Below are positions 59,296 through 64,000 of a stretch of DNA of 64,000 nt, in pieces. How positions within the stretch are numbered: position 1 is the stretch's first letter; each line of letters starts with the position of its first letter. The position numbers were made by a program, and so were the translations under genes. The notes under the pieces were generated by a model that was not told where the DNA came from, did no database searches, and saw nothing but the letters and a program-made list of their open reading frames with translations. The DNA comes from Amycolatopsis palatopharyngis (lineage in GTDB: Bacteria > Actinomycetota > Actinomycetes > Mycobacteriales > Pseudonocardiaceae), in NCBI RefSeq assembly GCF_003385185.1, contig NZ_PQHZ01000033.1, forward strand, positions 1 through 64,000, written 5' to 3'.

Positions 59296-60561
59296 TCAGG
59301 CCTTGGGGGTGAGGAACTCGCGGTTACCGACGTAGGGGCGCAGCGCTTCGGGGACGCGGACCGAGCCGTCCTCCTGCTGATGGTTCTCCAGGATCGCGAC
59401 GATCCACCTGGTGGTTGCCAGTGTGCCGTTCAGTGTGGCCGCCGTCTGCGGCCTGCCGTTCTCGTCGCGGTAGCGGATGTTGAGCCTGCGTGCCTGGAAC
59501 GTCGTGCAGTTCGAGGTCGACGTCAGTTCGCGGTAGGCCTGCTGGGTCGGCACCCAGGCCTCGCAGTCGAACTTGCGAGCCGCGGACGTGCCGAGGTCAC
59601 CGCCCGCGGTGTCGATCACCCGGTAGGGGACCTCGACCTTGCCCAGCATCTGCTCCTCCCAGTCGAGCAGGCGCGCGTGCTCAGCTTCCGCGTCCTCCGG
59701 GCGGCAATAGGTGAACATCTCGACCTTGTCGAACTGGTGCACCCGGATGATGCCCCTGGTGTCCTTGCCGTAGGAGCCCGCCTCCCTGCGGAAGCAGGAC
59801 GACCAGCCCGCGTACCGCAACGGCTGCTGCGAAAGGTCCAGGATCTCGTCGGAGTGGTATCCGGCGAGCGCGACCTCGGATGTGCCGACCAGGTAGAGGT
59901 CGTCGTCGCGCAACCGGTAGATCTCCGAGGCATGTGAGCCGAGGAAGCCGGTCCCGGCCATGATCTCCGGGCGCACTAGCACCGGCGGGATCATCAGCTG
60001 GAACCCGTTTTCCATGGCCTGCGCCGCGGCCAGGTTCAGCAGGCCGAGCTGCAGCTGGGCACCGATGCCGGTGAGGAAATAGAACCGCGAGCCGGAGACC
60101 TTCGCCCCCCGCTCCATGTCCAGCGCGCCGATGCCCTCGCCGAGATCCAGGTGATCCCGTGGGGTGAATTCGAACTCCTTCGGCGTGCCGACGTGCTTGA
60201 CGACCACGTAGTCGTCCTCGCCGCCAGCGGGAGCATCGGGGTGCACGACGTTCGGAACGGCCTGATGCAGCTCTTCGAACCGCGTCGAGGCCTCGCCCTG
60301 CTCCGCCTCCGCGGCCTTCACCTGCGCGGCGAGGTCCTTGCCCTTGGCCAGCAGCGCGTCGCGCTCCTCGCCCTTCGCCCTGCCGATCTGCTTGCCGAGC
60401 TGCTTCTGCTCGGCCCGCAGCGTGTCCGCGCTCGCGATCGCGGAGCGGCGGCGGGAGTCGAGGGACAGCAGTGTGTCCACCACGCCCTCGTCCTCACCGC
60501 GAGTGCGCTGCGAAGCGCGCACGACGTCCGGGTCCTCACGCAGAATCCTGGGGTCAATCAC
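59296..60561 (-). CDS. serS: Seryl-tRNA synthetase
   Basis: A class II aminoacyl-tRNA synthetase charging serine and selenocysteine tRNAs. The 421-aa protein has the N-terminal antiparallel coiled coil that grips the tRNA long variable arm (~27-105), then the catalytic core with motif 2 FRREAGSYGKDTRGIIRVHQ (~262-281) and motif 3 ending TLNGTLATTRWIVAILE (~380-396), which includes the ATP-binding Arg. Start GTG 60561 gives the conserved opening MIDPRILREDPDVVRAS. A housekeeping gene on the minus strand; a palindrome follows the stop. Confidence 0.97.
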   Translation of the reverse strand: MIDPRILREDPDVVRASQRTRGEDEGVVDTLLSLDSRRRSAIASADTLRAEQKQLGKQIGRAKGEERDALLAKGKDLAAQVKAAEAEQGEASTRFEELHQAVPNVVHPDAPAGGEDDYVVVKHVGTPKEFEFTPRDHLDLGEGIGALDMERGAKVSGSRFYFLTGIGAQLQLGLLNLAAAQAMENGFQLMIPPVLVRPEIMAGTGFLGSHASEIYRLRDDDLYLVGTSEVALAGYHSDEILDLSQQPLRYAGWSSCFRREAGSYGKDTRGIIRVHQFDKVEMFTYCRPEDAEAEHARLLDWEEQMLGKVEVPYRVIDTAGGDLGTSAARKFDCEAWVPTQQAYRELTSTSNCTTFQARRLNIRYRDENGRPQTAATLNGTLATTRWIVAILENHQQEDGSVRVPEALRPYVGNREFLTPKA

Positions 60562-60596
60562 GGCCCCGAGCGTACCCAGCGCTCAGACCGCCTCGA

Positions 60597-61517
60597 TCAG
60601 GGCAGCCCGCGGACGAAGGTGGCGATCACTTCCGCCAGCTCCTCGCCCTTGTCCTCCTGCAGAAAATGACCCGCGCCGGCGATGGTCGGATGCTCCAGTG
60701 CCGCGGCACCCTTCATCGCACGCTGCAGCACCGGCGCCATCGCTCCGGTGATCGGGTCGCTGTCGCCGAAGGCCGTCAGGAACGGCATATCCATTGTGGA
60801 CAACTTGGCCCACGCGGCCCGGTTGGCCTCGGTGGCCGGGTCGTCCGGTCGAGTCGGTACCAGGGTCGGCATCGTGCGGGGCGCGGCCTTGTACATCTCG
60901 TTCGGGAACGGTGCGTCGTAGGCGGCCTGGACCTCCTCGGGCAGATCGGTCACGCAACCGGCGTCGACGGCGCGGCCGACCTCGAAGATCTGCGCGTTCT
61001 CCACCGACTCGCGGAACTTCCACCAGACCTTCGGCATGTCGTGGTCGCCGGTGGGCAGGCCGGTGTTGGACGCGACGATCCCGGCGAAGCGCTCCGGGTT
61101 CTCCGCGACGAGGCGCAGCCCGATCAGCCCGCCCCAATCCTGGCCGAAGAGGGTGACATCGCGCAGGTCGAGCGCGTCGAAGGCGAGCGCACGCATCCAC
61201 TCCACATGCTTGGCGTAGGTGTGGTCGACCATCTCCGCGGGCTTGTCCGACCGGCCGAAACCGACCAGGTCGGGCGCTATCGCACGCAGGCCGGCCTCGG
61301 CGAGCACCGGCATCATCTTGCGGTAGAGGAAGGACCAGCTCGGCTCCCCGTGCAAGAGCAGCACAGGACGCCCGTCCGCTGGGCCCGCCTCCACATAAGC
61401 GACCCGGAGCAGTCCCCCCTCCGGGTCGGGGATGTCCACATACTGCGGGTCGTAGTCGAAATCGGGCAAGTCGTCGAACCGGTCGTCCGGTGTCCTCAGT
61501 AGGCGCACACCCGTCAC
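60597..61517 (-). CDS. Haloalkane dehalogenase-like alpha/beta hydrolase
   Basis: A 306-aa alpha/beta hydrolase. HGEPSWSFLYRKM (~55-67) forms the oxyanion region, the nucleophile elbow GQDWGGLIGL (~124-133) has Asp as in haloalkane dehalogenases, and the catalytic His is in GAGHFLQED (~282-290). The Trp next to the nucleophile, which helps bind halide, is present. It may dehalogenate alkyl halides, but many actinobacterial members have other or unknown substrates. Start GTG 61517. It lies upstream of serS with 35 bp between and could share its transcript. Confidence 0.85.
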   Translation of the reverse strand: MTGVRLLRTPDDRFDDLPDFDYDPQYVDIPDPEGGLLRVAYVEAGPADGRPVLLLHGEPSWSFLYRKMMPVLAEAGLRAIAPDLVGFGRSDKPAEMVDHTYAKHVEWMRALAFDALDLRDVTLFGQDWGGLIGLRLVAENPERFAGIVASNTGLPTGDHDMPKVWWKFRESVENAQIFEVGRAVDAGCVTDLPEEVQAAYDAPFPNEMYKAAPRTMPTLVPTRPDDPATEANRAAWAKLSTMDMPFLTAFGDSDPITGAMAPVLQRAMKGAAALEHPTIAGAGHFLQEDKGEELAEVIATFVRGLP

Positions 61518-61578
61518 GCTAGTGGCGTATTCGCCTTGAGCCGACCCTTTGTCGCGTAACTTCCGTCTTCACGACCAA

Positions 61579-61610
61579 CCCCCGGTGACGTCTTTCCAGG
61601 TCACCGGGGG
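61579..61610 (-). terminator. Intrinsic terminator-like hairpin
   Basis: CCCCCGGTGAC (61579-61589) and GTCACCGGGGG (61600-61610) form a perfect 11-bp stem with a 10-base loop. It lies between the DUF350 gene end (61668) and the hydrolase start (61517) on the minus strand, so it probably ends the DUF350 transcript. No long T run follows, as is common in this group of bacteria. Confidence 0.65.
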
Positions 61611-61667
61611 TCTCGTCGAAATCTCACGGAGAGGTCACAGTTGCCTTACGGCGCGCTTGAACCGCGG

Positions 61668-62117
61668 TTAAGAGATCGCCACGGCGACCACGAGGCCCAG
61701 CGCGAGGTGGGCGGAGGCCACCACGACGCTCACCGCGGCGAAGGTTTCGCTCTCCATCGTCGAGCGCAGATCGATCCGGGTCGCCCACTCCAGCAGCCGG
61801 ACGGCGAGCACCTGGACGATGATCCCGAGCAGGCCGTAGACCAGCGAGGTGATCAGGCCCTCGGTGAGATCGCTGGCCGAGTTGAAGATCGCGACCACGA
61901 TGATGAACGCCATCGACAGCAGGCCCGAGGCGGTCACGATCACCGCGTTCGGCAGTCCGCGGCGCACCAGCTCGGACAGCTTGCCCGGCGTGGTCCAGTC
62001 GATCGCGTAGAAACCGACCAGCATCATCAGCAGACCGATGACGCCGTAGAGCAGGATCGCGCCGATCCCGTTGACGAGGTCGGTGCCGAAATTTTCGGAC
62101 AACGCAAGGGTCGTCAC
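61668..62117 (-). CDS. DUF350 membrane protein
   Basis: A 149-aa protein with four membrane helices (~17-39, 57-80, 88-110, 127-148), typical of DUF350 (YjfL-like). It begins at GTG 62117 and follows the glutathionylspermidine-synthase-like gene with a 109-bp gap. In other bacteria DUF350 proteins, GSP-synthase-like ATP-grasp proteins and a small extracytoplasmic protein occur together, which suggests a common envelope-related function not yet defined. Confidence 0.85.
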   Translation of the reverse strand: MTTLALSENFGTDLVNGIGAILLYGVIGLLMMLVGFYAIDWTTPGKLSELVRRGLPNAVIVTASGLLSMAFIIVVAIFNSASDLTEGLITSLVYGLLGIIVQVLAVRLLEWATRIDLRSTMESETFAAVSVVVASAHLALGLVVAVAIS

Positions 62118-62226
62118 AGGTACTCCCAGTGTTGGCTGTGGCTGAGTGGGTGAATTGTGCTGTTCAGGCTGCTTCTATCAGAACGCGTGGCCTGCGATCA
62201 CGCCGACAGGCCGCGACTCGTTCCTG

Positions 62227-63390
62227 TCACTCGGGAATGCGGTGGGGGACGAACGCGGCACCGTCGTCGGTGACGAGCCCGGCCGTCTCCCGGATGCCGA
62301 GGCCTGCGGCGTTGTCCCCGACGATCCACGCGCCGAGCGCGGGCCGGTACCCGTCGAACTCCGGTAGCGGGTCGAACGCCTGGTAGACGAATCCCTCGGC
62401 ACCGTAGACACCGCCGGTCTGCGTCTCGTAGCCGGTGGCCACGATCTGCACGTTCGCGCCCTCCCTGCCGAGCTTCGGCTTGCGCACGTACTCGGTCAGC
62501 AGGCCGGGGTCATCCAGAAAGGCGGGCAGAAGGTTCGGGTGCCCGGGGTAGTTCTCCCAGAGGATCGCCAGAATCGCCTTGTTGGAGAGCAGCATCTTCC
62601 ACAACGGCTCGACCCACAGCGTCTGCGGTAGTGACTCGACGGCGAACCGGCCGAACTCCTCGTCGACCACCCACTCCCACGGGTAGAGCTTCACCACGGT
62701 GTTCATCGGCGCCTCTTCGAGATCGACGAACCGCTTCAGCAGCGGATCCCAGCCGATCTCCTCGATCGCCAGCCCGACGGTGTCCAGTCCGGCCTCCGCC
62801 GCGGTCTCCTGCAGGTAGGAGGTGGTGATGTGGTCCTCGCCGGTGGGATCGGCGCTGGACCAGGAGAAGTGCAGCTCCTTGGAGGGGAGCAAGCCGCCGA
62901 TCTCCTCCCAGCGCTCCACCAGCCGCTCGTGGATGGAATTCCACTGGTCATCGGCGGGGAAGACATCGGTCTTCCAGTGCCACTGCACGAGCGCGGCCTC
63001 GAGCAGCGAGGTCGGCGTGTCGGCGTTGTACTCCAGCAGCTTGGCCGGGCTCCGGCCGTCGTAGCGCAGGTCGAACCGGCCGTAGACGTGTGGATCACGC
63101 CGCTTCCAGGACTCGGCGATATGCGGCCAGATCCACTCGGGTAGGCCGAAGTCGGCGTACCGCTCGGTGAGCACGACGTTGTCCACGGCCTCCAGGCACA
63201 TGGAGTGCAGCAGTTCGACGTCGGCCTCGACGGAGAGGACCTCGTCCATCTCCAGCACGTAGTGCACCGACTCGTCCCAGTAGGGCCTGGCCTGCCCGGA
63301 CTCGTATCTGGCTGGGGTGCCGAAGATCAGCCCCTGCTCCTCAACGGTGCGTTGCCAGTCCCGCCGTGGAGCGTGCGAGTCCCTGTGCAA
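62227..63390 (-). CDS. Glutathionylspermidine synthase-like ATP-grasp protein
   Basis: A 387-aa ATP-grasp ligase of the GSP_synth family (YgiC/YjfC-like). The opening RRDWQRTVEEQGLIFG, HVYGRFDLRYDG, LLEYNADTPTSLLEAALVQWHW (~120-140), PWEWVVDEEFGRF, and KPKLGREGANVQIV (~305-318) with the ATP-binding Lys/Arg are typical. Actinobacteria lack glutathione, so the natural substrate pair is not glutathione and spermidine; a peptide ligase on an envelope component is suspected. The TTG start at 63390 directly follows the TAA of the upstream gene. Downstream is DUF350. Confidence 0.85.
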   Translation of the reverse strand: MHRDSHAPRRDWQRTVEEQGLIFGTPARYESGQARPYWDESVHYVLEMDEVLSVEADVELLHSMCLEAVDNVVLTERYADFGLPEWIWPHIAESWKRRDPHVYGRFDLRYDGRSPAKLLEYNADTPTSLLEAALVQWHWKTDVFPADDQWNSIHERLVERWEEIGGLLPSKELHFSWSSADPTGEDHITTSYLQETAAEAGLDTVGLAIEEIGWDPLLKRFVDLEEAPMNTVVKLYPWEWVVDEEFGRFAVESLPQTLWVEPLWKMLLSNKAILAILWENYPGHPNLLPAFLDDPGLLTEYVRKPKLGREGANVQIVATGYETQTGGVYGAEGFVYQAFDPLPEFDGYRPALGAWIVGDNAAGLGIRETAGLVTDDGAAFVPHRIPE

Positions 63391-63993
63391 TTACGAGCCC
63401 CCGCTCTTGCCGAAACTTCCGGACTTACTACTGATGCCGAACCCACCCCGCTGGACGGTCTTGCCCGACTTCGTAGTGACGTTGGCGTTCGACGGCTTGC
63501 TGTAACTGCCGCCGGACACCGGGCTACCTACCGTGCCGCTGCCGCCGTAGTTGTAGCGGTACTGCTGGTAGCCCCCGCCGATCCCGCCGATCGGCAGGAA
63601 GATGAAGCCGCCGCTGGTGTAGCCACCGTTGCTTTCGGCGTACTCCTCGGTGCACTTCTCTTCCTCAGCGACGACACCTTCTTCGGCGTTGGTGCAGACC
63701 GCGGTCACCGTCTCCGGCTGGGCGACCGTGTAGAACGTGGCGATCAGCCCGACGAGGCCAACGGTCACGCCGCTGCCGATGAGGACCTTGCGCCGGGTCT
63801 CGGCCTTGTGTTCGGCCACCTGCCGGGCCTCGTGCTCGGCGGCCTCGCGTTCCTTCTCCTCGAGCATCGCCTTGCGGCGTGCGCGCTGCTCGGCGAGCGT
63901 CGGCTCACGCGGGCTGGTGGACTCCGCGTCCTGCCGCCGCATCGACCCGCGCTTGCGTGGTTGATCCCCGCCAGGGGTGTTGTCTTCTGTCAT
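63391..63993 (-). CDS. Membrane-anchored low-complexity protein, operon partner of GSP synthase
   Basis: A 200-aa protein with a charged helical N-terminal half (LAEQRARRKAMLEEKEREAAEHEARQ...), one membrane helix (VLIGSGVTVGLVGLIATFYTV, ~70-90), two Cys in a short acidic segment (CTNAEEGVVAEEEKC), and a Gly/Ser/Tyr-rich exported tail (GGYQQYRYNYGG...). YgiB-type proteins of similar plan accompany GSP_synth genes; assignment to that family (DUF1190) is only a suggestion. ATG 63993 is used; the frame has a TTG one codon upstream, and the window ends just beyond. Its stop abuts the next start. Confidence 0.7.
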   Translation of the reverse strand: MTEDNTPGGDQPRKRGSMRRQDAESTSPREPTLAEQRARRKAMLEEKEREAAEHEARQVAEHKAETRRKVLIGSGVTVGLVGLIATFYTVAQPETVTAVCTNAEEGVVAEEEKCTEEYAESNGGYTSGGFIFLPIGGIGGGYQQYRYNYGGSGTVGSPVSGGSYSKPSNANVTTKSGKTVQRGGFGISSKSGSFGKSGGS

Positions 63994-64000
63994 CAAACAC

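Noticed and set aside
1..64000. CRISPR array, rRNA, intact insertion sequence or prophage
   Set aside because: No regularly spaced repeats, no rRNA-like sequence and no transposase or integrase reading frame were found on either strand.

Overview
The window is high-GC actinobacterial DNA. It carries the decaprenyl-phosphoryl-arabinose and galactan genes of arabinogalactan synthesis (glfT2, dprE1, dprE2, ubiA, a PAP2 phosphatase, glf), type VII (ESX) secretion accessory genes, and several DUF3558-type lipoproteins. This combination suggests a mycolic-acid-related or Pseudonocardiaceae-type actinomycete (Amycolatopsis or a relative). The genus is inference; the cell-wall chemistry is well supported. 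Many starts are GTG or TTG, several look leaderless (a TANNNT box 6-8 nt before the start codon), and adjacent genes often overlap as GTGA, ATGA or TGATG.

Layout. 1-2914: an ESX-linked group on the minus strand (WXG/PPE-like substrate cut by the edge, lipoprotein, helical protein, EspG-type chaperone). 3059-12632: core arabinogalactan genes, with a GT-C enzyme in the position aftB holds after glf-PAP2-ubiA in mycobacteria. 12718-27572: four large membrane proteins of one uncharacterised DUF6541-like family, interspersed with an LLM oxidoreductase, a HAD phosphatase, a PlsC-type acyltransferase, a second AftB-like GT-C enzyme and a small low-GC island with two immunity-like paralogues around a decayed ORF. 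27585-40450: a polysaccharide/glycolipid cluster (four glycosyltransferases, flippase, GT-C mannosyltransferase, and four enzymes matching the WbpA-WbpB-WbpE-WbpD route to a 2,3-diacetamido uronic acid), ending in a GalE-like epimerase and a PpgS/DUF2304 pair.

40800-52796 holds the most unusual part. A minus-strand operon encodes an LpxA-like hexapeptide acyltransferase, a dedicated acyl carrier protein, a FabG-like reductase, a 55-aa coupled ORF, an AMP-dependent acyl ligase, and LuxE- and LuxC-like enzymes that would activate an acyl group and reduce it to an aldehyde. It is divergent from a sugar aminotransferase gene and next to a second set of sugar-modifying genes. I read it as a self-contained system that builds an unusual acyl group and attaches it to an amino sugar of the envelope.

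52944-55317: a TetR regulator with two tandem palindromic operators in the shared promoter with lhgO. 55314-59226: a second ESX/lipoprotein locus, including a substrate-like gene broken by a one-base shift in an A4 run. 59296-63993: serS, a haloalkane dehalogenase-like hydrolase and a DUF350 / glutathionylspermidine-synthase-like / membrane-protein triad. Palindromes centred on TTTCCCGGGAAA recur at gene 3' ends, and a long cruciform with a partial copy elsewhere lies at 16847-16961. No rRNA, tRNA, CRISPR array or intact transposon was seen.
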